Shown here piece after piece: positions 23,425 to 33,456 of a stretch of DNA of 41,802 nt (position 1 is its first letter; the number at the start of each line of letters is the position of its first letter). This DNA is from Scenedesmus sp. ARA3 (taxonomy: Eukaryota; Chlorophyta; Chlorophyceae; Sphaeropleales; Scenedesmaceae): positions 1 to 41,802 of the forward strand of contig RWJK01001885.1 of the NCBI GenBank assembly GCA_004335835.1, written 5' to 3'. The position numbers and the translations under genes were made by a program. The notes below the pieces were generated by a model that was given only the letters and a program-made list of their open reading frames with translations, did no database searches and was not told where the DNA came from.

Positions 23425-24977
23425 ACGCTGAATCAGCTTCGCGTGGCGGGCAGGACAGCTTGCCTGCTGGTGCTGCTTCTGGCAGCAGGAGCTGCTGCTG
23501 ATGGGGGACATCTGGGCAGCCAGGCAACAGGCGCTCTGTCAACAACAACTGGTGCTGCTCAGAAAGCACAAACTTCAGGTGGTTCACAAGCAGCATCACA
23601 GGCTGTTGCAGCTGAACTTTACCAGGCGGGGGTGCCTCAGCCTCAAGCAGCAGCGCCCAGCACAGGAGCAGCTAACACCTCATCAATGAATCACAGCTTG
23701 TGCTCTGCTCCAGCCTAAGGCTCAGCAGATCAAAGCCTGGATTGTGGGGTGTCCGCTCCCCCCGTGCCAGTGCTCACAGCAGCACCCTACGCAGAGGCAG
23801 CAGACGCAGGAGACCGAGCTGTCGAGACCACAGACCCGCTGGAGCTTGCAGGAATGCCAGATGCAGTGGCTCAGCAACTTTCCCACGGTAGCCAGTGGCT
23901 AGCAAGCAGCCTCAGTAGCCAGCTGCGCAAGCTGATGGGCGTGCAGAGCACCAGCAAAAGCAGCCCTAGGGGGTCTATGCACAGGAAGTTGCTCAATGAC
24001 TCTGGGGCTCAGACCACGAGCGACTTCCTGCTGTCATATCAGCTGTTGCTGCAGCTGAACGGCAGCAGCGGCAACGACTATGCAGTGCTGCTCAGCAACC
24101 CAGCCACCACTCTGAACAATATGATAGCAGCAAACTTCAAGCTTGCAATGGAGAGAGCCGTTGCTCGGCTGATGCCTCGCAGGAGCCCCCTGGGTGAACC
24201 GGGTGCAAAGGTGCTGCCGCCAGTAGTGAAGCAGGTGAAGTTTGGAAGCCCTGTGGTGATGAACATGACGATGCGGCTGAACGTGGTGGCAGCAATGAAG
24301 GCTGCATCACAGCACACTGGCTTGCCACCTGCAGAGCTGATGGCGGCAGTGGACGCAGCTATGGCTGGAGGGCACGCGCTCAAGATGGAGCTGGATGATT
24401 CACGAGTCACCAGCACATATGCAGTGGCAAACGTCACTGTGCAGCCTTCCAGTGACAACAAAGGCAACAAAGCATCAGTTGAGGCATTTCTGTCAATCTC
24501 AGGCCTGCGCAGCGCGGGGGCGGCATGTCTAACTTTCCTCTGGTTGCACTCGTCGTCATCATTGTCGTTCCTGTGGCGATTGGGCTTGCGGTTGGGCTGA
24601 AGCTGCTACATGTCATGAGGAAAAGACGGCGTGCAGAAGCAGCAGCAGCCATTGCCAACCCCAATGCAGCGCCTGCAATCAACCTCCGTCCTGTGCAGAT
24701 GGGGCCTGCTGCAGCTGCACCTGTCCCAGTTATGGGGATGCCCTACAGCGGCAGCTACAGCTCAGCAGTGCACAGTGCTCCCAGCCCTCCTGCAGTCGCA
24801 AGCCCTTTTGTGGCATGCCAGCCTGGCACTGGGTATGCAGAAGCAGCAGCTGTGGGCAGCGCACTGGGGGCTGGCTATGGCGTGCAGTATGGCAGCCATG
24901 TGGCAGCAGATGGCAGCGCAGGGTACCCTGCCATGATTGGGCCCTACAGTGTAGCTTCAGGAAACAAGCCATACTGA
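23425..24977 (+). pseudogene. decayed tandem copy of the type I membrane protein (paralog B)
   Basis: It is co-linear with paralog A from signal peptide to the C-terminal NKPY. The ancestral ATG is ACG at 23425, although a chance in-frame ATG exists upstream at 23350. There is a stop (TAA) at 23716-23718 where A encodes Thr, and a net +2 frameshift between about 24480 and 24525, just before the transmembrane helix. Downstream frames still read cleanly (MSNFPLVALVV onward), so decay is recent. The long serine run of A is absent here (short ST/SKSS instead). Alternatives such as cryptic introns around the two lesions look unlikely: no good donor/acceptor pair restores the frame. Confidence 0.8.
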
Positions 24978-26394
24978 GCGCAGGCTATCTTGTTTGCCTT
25001 TCGAAAGCCAGAATTCTGTCGAATTCCTTTGAATGTTGTGATGCACCAGCAAGTACTGCATGCATGCATGCCAGGGTCCCTGCTGCGCTGCGCTGTGTGC
25101 AGTGGCGGGCACTCTGCCGCGTGTGTGTGCTATGCATCTTCAATCGTATCAGCAGTACAAGTCCTGCAAGCCCAATAAAGCAATGTTCAATTTGAACAAT
25201 TCCTGCAAGCAACTTTGAAAGAGGATGTCCCTCAGATAGCAGTTGCATGACGGCAAGCGCGTGACTGCAGTGTGGTGATGTCTGTGTGTGTTTGCGACCG
25301 ACAGGGTGCTGACTGCAGCAGTGCAGCCCAGCACCTCAGCCTGAAGCAGCGGCTGCTGTTTTGGTGCATCTTGAGCGAGGTGGACATCCCCAGAACTTCC
25401 CTGCGCACTGCGTCTGAACTGAGCTGTGGGTGCCTGTCAGTGCGGCACGAGCGTGTTGGTGCTGCTGCTGGGCCTCCCTCCCTGCGCCACACTGCAAGAT
25501 GATGCGTGGCATAGCTTCTGCTGCCCTGTATGTACAGCACTGCATATGCCTGTGTGCCTTGTTTTGTGGCCCCGTCATGGGGCCCCTTAAGTTTGCAGTG
25601 CCTCTTGAGTTTGCTGTGCCTAGCAACCCTCTTCTGCATGCTTGAAAGACCCTGCTGGGCCGTGTGAGCGCAAATTGTCTTATGTTGTACAAGAGGCCTT
25701 GGAATGCTGCTGATATTCTTGAATCCTTCAAGGTTCAAGTTGGACCTCAGCTTGGCCATCATTGGGACGTGTGGGCCACTAGTACATGCTCGTTCCACAA
25801 ACGGTTTGAACAGCTGGATTTCTATGGCATGATGTGCAACCTTGGTACATCTGCTGCTGATACATGATCAGCTGCTGGCGCTTGTGCTGCAGCCGTTGTG
25901 CGCTGCATTCATTGCCATGATGGTGCGCTGTCATGCTGCGCAGGCCGCCTCTGCATCCTGCTCAGGTGATCAAAAGGACGGGCAAGCAGACACAAGTGAA
26001 ACTGATGGCACTGCGATAGGTGTGGTTTTCTGGCTGCTCCTGTTCGGAGCTGGCTACCCTAGCAGCTGCGGCATTCTGCTACCTGTCAGCATTTACGTGT
26101 CACACGCACGCATGTGCACTTGCTGGCACTTGGTTGATGATGGTGTCAGGACCCACATGTAACTGATCTCGTATCCCTTTGATGCCCGGCAGCATTTTTT
26201 TAAAGGCAAACACAACAGCCTAAGGCTCCTGTGCAATGCCCGCCTCTCTGCAAACTGTATCGCCAGTGCCAGCCTGGCTGACAATGACAGTGACAATGAC
26301 ACTGACAGGTGTAACCACATATGCGGGTGCCTATGTAGCAGTGGCCAAGGTAAATATCAGCAGGAAAACCAGTCAACATACCTGCTGCCGTGCT
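24978..26394. other. 3' flank of paralog B and upstream region of PDE12-YRDC
   Basis: Left part (to about 25660) is the diverged copy of the unit A flank, with AATAAA at 25174 and a mutated TGTAA. The right part carries the presumed promoter of the fusion gene. A short repeat of TGACAATGACAGTG type lies at about 26280-26310. No separate gene is supported. Confidence 0.5.
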
Positions 26395-26448
26395 AGCTGT
26401 TGCAATGCGTATCTGCTGAGGTGGAAAGGCACCAGCATGCAGTGAGGC

Positions 26449-26716
26449 ATGCTCCTGACGCGAATGATAAGCCAAAGGTGCTTCAGGTCGCCTTTGTGGG
26501 TCCGTGCTTCAGCCTCGTCGGCAGTACCTGCAGCTATGGCTCGGCAGACGGTGCGAGCAAGCTGATTTTGTAGACGGTAACTCCTCAGGCTGTGCAACAA
26601 CTGACTCCGAGCATGTACGGCTAGTGCAGGCATACGTTCGCTACAAGCCAGATGCAGACAACCTGACCATATCGCTGGTGCTGGGGGGACGCCAGCGCAA
26701 TCTGAACAGGTGGGGC

Positions 26717-26769
<53 letters not shown>

Positions 26770-26891
26770 TGGAGCACTGTTCCTTGCAATCTCGATGACT
26801 CCTCAGCACGCAAAAACAGCAGCCACTTGCACAGGCCACACACACAGCAGGCGGCCACCCTCCATTTGCTGTATGACACCAACTGGCCGCT

Positions 26892-26970
<79 letters not shown>

Positions 26971-29828
26971 AGGCCTACTGATGAGCCTCTGGAGAAGCCA
27001 ATCACGCGCATCCGCGCAAACCTGGTGCCTGCAAGTGCGCACCTGCTGCTGCTGTCGTTGCCAGCTGTTGTTTGGCGGCAACATGATGCACAGTGCTAAA
27101 ATGCCTGTCTGTCACCAAACATCACTCAGTATGGCAAAAGCGGCGTAATTCACTCTTGGCATCAGAGGTTGATGCTGTGTATGTCATCTCATCACGCAAA
27201 TGCCCTAACTGCTGCTGTTGCTGCTGGGAGTCCACTGACACAACCTGCTGTGTACACGTACTGCCTGCAGAGCAGGACAAGCGCTACAAGAAGAAGAAGC
27301 TCAACCCAGAGGAGGCAGCAGCAGGAGCAGCCCAGCAGCAGCAGGAGCAAGAGCTGTTTGTTGGGCTGTTCAAAGATGCTGCTGGAACAGAGTGAGTCCC
27401 ACAATGAGGACCAAGCACATATGCCGCAGCAGCCAACCTTGGCACAGCTGGTGCAGCAGCAGCAGCAACAGCAGGGAGGAGGGGGGGCTTGGTTGTTGCA
27501 GAGTGCCACATGCAGTAAAACCGGCAGTAACAGAGTGGAAGATTGCATGTGAGCGCATCAGGCCCTAGTGCTGCAGCATATGCCGTCCTCTCACTGCGCA
27601 AGCAGCGCTGATGCATCCGCAGCACAACGCTTCTTGATGATGCTTGCCTTCTTGTGTGACATCAATTTATTGTCATATGTGGCCGTGTGTGTTGCCTGTC
27701 CTGTGCAGGCTCATTGATGCAGCAACACCCAATGGCCAGGCGTGGCCCCAGGCAGCTCTGCTGCGGGTGGGCTCCCAGGTTTTTGACGTGCTGCTAAACC
27801 CTCCCACAGTGGAAACCCTAGCACTGCCAGGGTTCCCCATGGCTGGCTACCCAGTGCTGCCAGTTGCTGCGCTGGCATTTGCTGATCAGGAGCTTTGCAA
27901 GTGGCGCTGGCTGCGCAAGATGCACAGCTCTGGCAAAGGCAGCAGCAGCAGCAAGGACAAGGCAGCAGCAGCAGCAGGGGACTGGGAGGATACGGGGTGC
28001 AGCAGCATGTGCTACACCCCTACACAGCAGGACATAGGGTACATGCTGCGGGTCGAGTGCACCCCAGCAGCAGCAGCAGCAGCAGGTGCAGATGTAGAAC
28101 AGCAGCTGGGTGTGTCGCAGCCGTCTGCTGCCCCAGTGCTGGCAGCCGCAGCCGTAGCGCCAGCAGAACCCCAGCAGCAGCAGCAAACCCTAAACCACAG
28201 CAGCAGCAGCGCTGCCAGCAGCCCTGTGGTTTATGGTGAACCCCTAACTGCTGAAACAGGCCCTGTGCAGGCAGGCCCTGAGCAGCCGGCAGCACGGCTG
28301 CGCCAGCTAAACCCCGCCGTGCCTCTGCCTGAACCCTGGCGGTTTAGGGTTATGAGTTATAACATCCTGGCTGACCAGTATGCTGGCACCAGCTATGCGC
28401 AGCAGGTGCTGTTCAACTACTGCCCCACGAGGCTGTTGGATAACAACTACAGGCGGCAGCTGGTGCTGGAGGAGGTGCTGCGCTACCAGGTGGGTGGCCT
28501 TTTGCATTTACGTGTGTAGCATGACGGATATATAACAAAGTGTAACAGAGTAACAACTACAGGCGGCAGCTGGTACTGGAGGAGGTGTATGCACTACCAG
28601 GTGGGTGGGGTGTACAGCGCAGATACAGGTACACACATATGTATGCTGCTTGCAGAAAGTGGACGGCAAGGTCTTTGCAGAGTCCCTGCAGCCGCACCCG
28701 TTGCATGCAATTGAGGCACCGTGCTCTGCACCAAAACCACTCAGCAGGTGTTGCATAGCCCTAAACCTGACTACTGTATTGTGCCTTGCTGCTCTGCTGT
28801 GCTGTGTGCTGTGCTGCAGCCCGACATCTGCTGCTTGCAGGAAGTGGACGACAAGGTCTTTGCCGAGTTCCTGCAGCCGCACCTGGCCCTGGCGGGCTGG
28901 GCCGGCCACTTCACCAACAAGCAGGGACGCGTGAGGGAGGGCAGCGCACTGTTCTGGCGGACCGACAAGTGGGCCTGCGCGGCGGTGCAGGACGTGAAGC
29001 TGCGGGTGCGTTGGTGCGGGGCATGAAGTTTTGGGGTGCAATGACTTCCCATACGGCGTGTCGGCCGAGAGCGAACAGCAACCCCTGCTTGCACTGCTGC
29101 AAGAAGTACGTGTGTGCGCGGGGCATGCCTTGTCCCTTCCGCTCGCTGCTGTGGTTTTCAGACTACTCGCTGCTTCCCCTGCTGCTTCTTTGTACATGTA
29201 ACACCGATTACTCCTGTCACGCTGAACATCGCGCTGTGAACTATGCGTGTCCTGCAGGATGCGTTCAAGCTGCCCCTGGCGCAGCGCCACGCGCAGTTCA
29301 CCTCAATGCTCCAGCGCAGCCCAGACCTTCACGCCAACATTTCGCTGTGATCTCTGCTGCCCTGCAGGACGTGTTTAACCTGCCGCTTGCTGAGCGCCAC
29401 ACGCAGTTCAGTCTAATGCTGCAGCGCAGCCCAGACCATCATGTCAACCATTGCGCTGTAATCTCTGCTGCCCTGCAGGACGTGTTTAAGCTGCCGCTTG
29501 CTGAGCGCCACGCGCAGTTCACCCCCATGCTGCAGCGCAGCCCAGACCTAGCCGAGGCACTGCAGAAAGTAACAACCATAGCACAGATGGTGCTGCTGCT
29601 GCCGCGGCACAGCTTACAAACCCCTGCTGCTGCAGCTGGCAGCAGTAAAGCCGAGCCAAACAGCAGCAGCAGCAGCAGCAGTGTGGCTGCTGGGCAGCCT
29701 GCGCCGCTGCTGATGATCAACACGCACCTCTTCTTCCACCCCTACGCGCCACACATCCGGTCCCTGCACACCGCAGCCATCCTCGAGGAAGCGGCAGCAG
29801 CACTCGCAGACTGGCAGCAGCAGGCGCA

Positions 29829-29866
<38 letters not shown>

Positions 29867-30600
29867 AACCCAACCCCAGCAGCAGCAGCAGTGCTGTTGA
29901 GCCGAGGGTGTTGGGTGAGCTGGCAGGCCTGCCGCCGCCCACGGTGCTGTTCTGTGGTGATTTGAACAGCGATTTGAACAGCGGGGTGCCTGGCGTGGTG
30001 GAGATGCTGCAGACGGGGCGGCTGGCGGCAGACCACTGGGACTGGCAGATGGGCGCCAGCTTCAGGTAAGGGTTCTGTTCAACATGTGTTGTTGCATCTC
30101 CGGCTAGAACACAAGCTGTTTAGGTGCCACATGCGTTCTGGTGATGGGACTGGCAGATGGGCGCCAGCTTTAGGTGTGCGGTGTGTGGTGTGGTGTGGCA
30201 GGGGTGGTAGGGCGGCGGTCACTGGCAGATGGGCGCCAGCTTCAGGTGTGTGGCAGGGTGTGCTGTGTGGCAGATGGATGCCAACTTCAGGTGTGGCAGG
30301 GTGTGCTGCTGTGTGTGCTGCTGTGTGTGGTGGGGTGTGGCAGGGTGGTAGGGTGGCGCACCACTGGAACTGGCAGATGGGCGCCAGCATCAGGTGTTGC
30401 ATGGTACTGGCTGTCCATTTAACTGGGGTGTGCCATGTCACGGTGAACATGTTGCAGGTGCACATTTTTTTGCCTGCTGCTGCAACCCACAAACAGGACA
30501 GGATGTGCTGCACCTCCAGCTTGCTGAGCCTGCTCTCTATGGGCTGCTGCCCTCTGGCTGCAGGTGGGGCAAGGAGGAGGGTGAATACGCAGAGGAATCA

Positions 30601-30631
<31 letters not shown>

Positions 30632-32552
30632 AGGGGCAGCAGCAGCAGCAGCAAGAGCAGCAGCAGCAGCAGCAGCTGCCGCTTGCTGATGGGCATGACT
30701 TTGAGCCTCCCAGCTCCAGCCCTCGTGCTGCTGTGGGCCTGCATGGCATGGATGTGGCGGTGCCCTTTGTGCTGCGCAGCGCGGATGACCTGGCCACGCC
30801 ATACACCAACTACACCAGCGGCTACAAGGTGTGGGGCTGCTGTTATCTTCGAGTTTTCTTATATGGAATGCTTTGCAAGCTTTGCTATGTGGCAGTTGAT
30901 CGCGGCTGTAGCGTGATCACACCTGGCCGCGCCCTGCACCCACTATGCCTGGCCCTGTCGGGTTAGTCATGGTGCGACATTGCCAGGATGCCCTCACTCA
31001 CAAGTTGCCCCTACCATCTTTCCTCCTTACCTTTTCAAGCCTCCTCACCCGCAGGCGCTGCCGGACGACGTGTGGTGCGACTCCACCAGGCTGCCCTCAC
31101 TACAAACCTGCCTCGAATACGCTTCTTCAATGCACATTCAAAACCATGCCTGCACTGTGGTTGCGCAGGCGCTGCTGGACTATGTGTGGTACGGACCTTC
31201 CAGGCTGCACATCATGCGCCAGCTGCCTTGACCATGCCTCTTCAACAACAAATCAACATCAACAAATCATTTGCTTGCCACTCCCTGCAGGCGCTGCTGG
31301 ACTATGTGTGGTATGACCCCAGCCGGCTGCATGTTACAAGGCAGCTGCCGGTGCCTGCCGAGCAGCTGCTGGCCAGCTTCATCCCCAGCCCAAACTTCCC
31401 CAGCGACCACCTGGCTGTCGTGTACGACCTGGCATTCAAACCTGCTGTTATAACACATGTTATTACAGATCCAGCAGCAGCAGCAGGGGTGCCAGGTCAG
31501 CAGGGCGTAGGCATTCAGCAGCATGACTCAGCCACATTCACGCTGCTGCCAGCTTCTGAGGATCATGTGTCAGATGCAGTGGCAGCGCTGGCAAGGGGTG
31601 ACGTCATCGCCCTGCCGACTGACACCCTGTACGGCCTGGCAGCAGCAGCAGACAGCGCGGCGGCAGTGCAGCAGCTGCGGGCGATCAAGCAGCGCGCACC
31701 CTCAGCACCCTTTGCTGTTGCAGTGGCTGATGTGGACGATGTGCAGCGGTACTGTGTTACAGAGCAGCTGCCGGCCGGCCTGCTGCGCGCGCTGCTGCCA
31801 GGGCCAGTGACGGTGCTGCTGCCGCTGCGCCCTGATGCTGCCCTGGCTCAGGGAGTGCTGCAGCCAGGCAGCAGCAGTAATGGCAGTGATACAGCAGCAG
31901 CAGCAGCAGCAGCTGGGGCTGTGGTTGGTGTGAGGGTGGTGCCGAATGAGTTTGTGCGTGGGGTGTGCCGGCAGCTGGGCGGAGGCATTGCGCTGACAAG
32001 CGCCAATCGCAGCGGAGGGGAGAGCAGCCTGTGCGTGCACGACTTCAGGTGAGTGGCAGGCTGGGGTGGGGTGGCAAGCCACTCTATGTTGCACTTTGCA
32101 CAATTTACTTAATGCAGCATCAACCACACAGAACACTGAGCAGAGATCAATCCAAGTGTGGCGTGCTGCTTGACTGTAGATTCTGCAGCTGCCCTGTACA
32201 GCCATGGTGGCTGGGGCCCCTTGTAGCATGTGGGTATGCATGTTGCATTGTGCTGTCACAGAGTGTTTTACCTGCAACTAATACTTGATTCAACCTGCTG
32301 TGTCTGCTGTGGTGGTGGTGGTGCTGCAGGGAGCTGTGGCAGTACTGCGGTGCTGTCTTTGACAGTGGGCGCATCCCTGTGGCAGGCAACGCGGGCTCCA
32401 CAGTGCTGGACCTGACCAGCCTGGCCCAGCAGCAGCAGCAGCAGGGTGAGGGTGCGGCGGCTGTAGGGTTCAGGGTGGTGCGGGCTGGCGTGGCAGCTGA
32501 GAGTGCAGTGGAGCTGCTGACGAAGGCGTTCGGCCTGCAGCTGCTGCAGTAG
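26449..32552 (+). CDS. PDE12-like 2',5'-phosphodiesterase fused to a YRDC/Sua5 domain
   Basis: Exons 26449-26550, 26630-26709, 26973-27034, 27271-27391, 27709-28489, 28820-29005, 29479-30065, 30564-30828, 31291-32048 and 32330-32552; phases close to 1054 aa. The first exon is Arg/Ser-rich without acidic residues (MLLTRMISQRCFRS), a probable mitochondrial presequence. PDE12 part: LTISLVLGGRQRNL, PTDEPLEKPITRI and GFPMAGYPVLP, then the EEP nuclease with SYNILADQY (~337), CCLQEVDDKVF (~385), MINTHLFFHP (~522), FCGDLNSD (~602) and PSDHLAVVYDL (~765), so all metal and catalytic motifs are present. After a linker of about 45 aa the YrdC part has ALPTDTLYGLAA (~835), AIKQRAPSAPFAV, LLPGPVTVLLP, VGVRVVP, ALTSANRSGG and AGNAGSTVLDL. 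PDE12 trims 2'-5' and 3'-5' adenylates in mitochondria; YrdC makes threonylcarbamoyl-AMP for t6A37. The join lies within exon 9. The N-terminal exons 1-3 are the least certain. Confidence 0.88.
26717..26971 (+). repeat. (CAG)n and (CTG)n pair inside intron 2 of PDE12-YRDC
   Basis: Just after the donor there is an interrupted CAG tract (about 26717-26769). An interrupted CTG tract (about 26894-26971) runs up to the acceptor. In RNA these are complementary and could pair over some 50 nt, looping out the rest of the 263-nt intron. Confidence 0.85.
28441..28606 (+). repeat. copy of PDE12-YRDC exon 5 donor edge
   Basis: The exon 5 end (NNYRRQLVLEEV, donor at 28490) recurs 110-111 bp downstream (about 28551-28600) with its own GTGGGT donor at 28601. 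The copy has one synonymous change (GTG/GTA) and a small indel near its end. Confidence 0.85.
28646..28900 (+). repeat. copy of PDE12-YRDC exon 6 acceptor edge
   Basis: The true exon 6 (from 28820) includes EVDDKVFAEFLQPH. About 185 bp upstream (28646-28705) a copy after CTTGCAG reads KVDGKVFAESLQPH. The segment spanning the catalytic glutamate has mutated to Lys in the copy. Confidence 0.8.
29258..29560 (+). repeat. three tandem copies of PDE12-YRDC exon 7 acceptor edge
   Basis: Copies start at 29258, 29368 and 29479 (spacing 110 and 111 bp), each after CCTGCAG. They encode DAFKLPLAQRHAQF, DVFNLPLAERHTQF and DVFKLPLAERHAQF. I take the last as the true start. The first runs into a TGA. The second is in frame with the third and open, so its acceptor would add 37 aa. 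Confidence 0.9.
30035..30400 (+). repeat. five copies of PDE12-YRDC exon 7 donor edge
   Basis: The exon end encoding DWQMGASF with donor at 30066 is followed by four intronic copies with GT donors at 30174, 30246, 30291 and 30394. The core TGGCAGATGGGCGCCAGC is nearly invariant. Spacings are 108, 72, 45 and 103 bp. Confidence 0.9.
31055..31345 (+). repeat. three tandem copies of PDE12-YRDC exon 9 acceptor edge
   Basis: Copies start at 31055, 31169 and 31291, each after a (C/G)GCAG or TGCAG acceptor. They read ALPDDVWCDSTRL, ALLDYVWYGPSRLHIMRQLP then TGA, and ALLDYVWYDPSRLHVTRQLP. The third is the true exon. Copies 1 and 2 are in one open frame ending at 31229-31231. Confidence 0.9.
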
Positions 32553-33210
32553 TGCCGTGGATATCGGTGCAGAAAGGGCTGCTAGATGTGCCTGGAGGTG
32601 TGGCGTGGTTGATGATGTGACAGCGTGGCATGTCGTGACGTGTGCCAATGTGGACGCTCAGGTGCTGTGAAGCTACTAGCGTCTCCGTGGTGATGCCGAG
32701 AACGCCCCCAAGCCGCCGTGTGATGTTTTGTGCCTGCAGTGATGAGGAACCATCTACGTGGTACGCTACTGTCCCTCAAAGGCGTGCAATTCTGTTATGC
32801 AGCAAGCCGCTGCGGGGCAAGCATACTGGCATGCAGGCGCTGCCCAGCTGCCCATGCATGGTTTGACGCCATATGGTTTGACGCCAGGAGGAATGGGTGC
32901 TGCAGGGATGTTGCAGAGATGTTTGTCATGTTGGTTGTAACCATGACACTTCCACGTGCACTTTTGATGAAGGAAGGGCTGCTGCTGCTGCTGTTGCTGA
33001 TGGTTGTGCCTGGCAGTGCATGCTAGTACTCCACCTGGCAGCCGCTGGTGGCCTGACACCAGGCTGGCCACCCACAGCATGCAGGCTCACAGTTCACTGG
33101 AGGGTCTCCTGGTGGTTTGTATGAGTCTTTTATGCTGCAAATTAGGTCCTGATGATGCTGTCTCGATTAGCGCGGCAAGATATGAGCGGGAGAGTCCAGG
33201 ATTATGTGAC
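32553..33210. other. 3' flank of PDE12-YRDC
   Basis: Candidate poly(A) signal TGTAA at 32936-32940, about 385 nt after the stop. A CTG tract lies at about 32980-32998. No gene is seen. Confidence 0.5.
32936..32940 (+). terminator. candidate poly(A) signal TGTAA for PDE12-YRDC
   Basis: First plus-strand TGTAA I noted after the fusion gene stop codon. Confidence 0.45.
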
Positions 33211-33456
33211 CAGACACCACACTGCAAAAAAAAGCAGTGTGCCAAGAGAGCCCACCAGACTGCAGCCGGATTCTGCCGGAAACCACACTGCAAAAAACGA
33301 GCCATTCTGCCAGACACCACACTGCAAAAAAAGCAGTGTGCCAAGAGAGCCCACCAGACTGCAGCCGGATTCTGCCGGAAACCACACTGCAAAAAACGAG
33401 CCATTCTGCCAGACACCACACTGCAAAAAAAGCAGTGCTGATCCGGCTGCAGTCTG
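33211..33456. repeat. 100-bp tandem repeat with nested hairpins
   Basis: Two full units (33211-33310 and 33311-33409) plus a partial third, nearly identical. Each full unit holds an inverted repeat CACACTGC-A(7-8)-GCAGTGTG with an A-only loop. The array closes with ATCCGGCTGCAGTCTG, the reverse complement of CAGACTGCAGCCGGAT present in each unit. It may be a decayed miniature inverted-repeat element or a structured noncoding RNA. Some frames stay open only because the unit lacks stops. Confidence 0.8.

Larger units (their letters stand above)
23270..26500 (+). repeat. tandem segmental duplication, unit B
   Basis: Second unit of the duplication, holding the decayed membrane-protein copy, its 3' flank and the true start of the PDE12-YRDC gene. 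The right breakpoint falls within the fusion gene's first exon. Upstream of the paralog the two units share a GCGCGA..TACAG..AAGTTTCGCG stretch (about 20085-20130 and about 23285-23325). Confidence 0.78.

Noticed and set aside
26504..26629. Alternative N-terminus of PDE12-YRDC reading straight through from the open frame beginning near 26471
   Set aside because: That frame has no ATG. The ATG at 26449 plus a 79-nt intron (26551-26629, ending GTGCAG) keeps phase, gives a presequence and is supported by the relic at 23036.
28786..30069. 427-codon frame spanning exon 6 to exon 7 of the fusion gene
   Set aside because: It reads exon 6 in the wrong frame and runs through an intron; only its last part coincides with true exon 7.
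33211..33456. CRISPR-like array
   Set aside because: Whole ~100-bp units are near identical with no variable spacers, and the setting is a eukaryotic nuclear genome.
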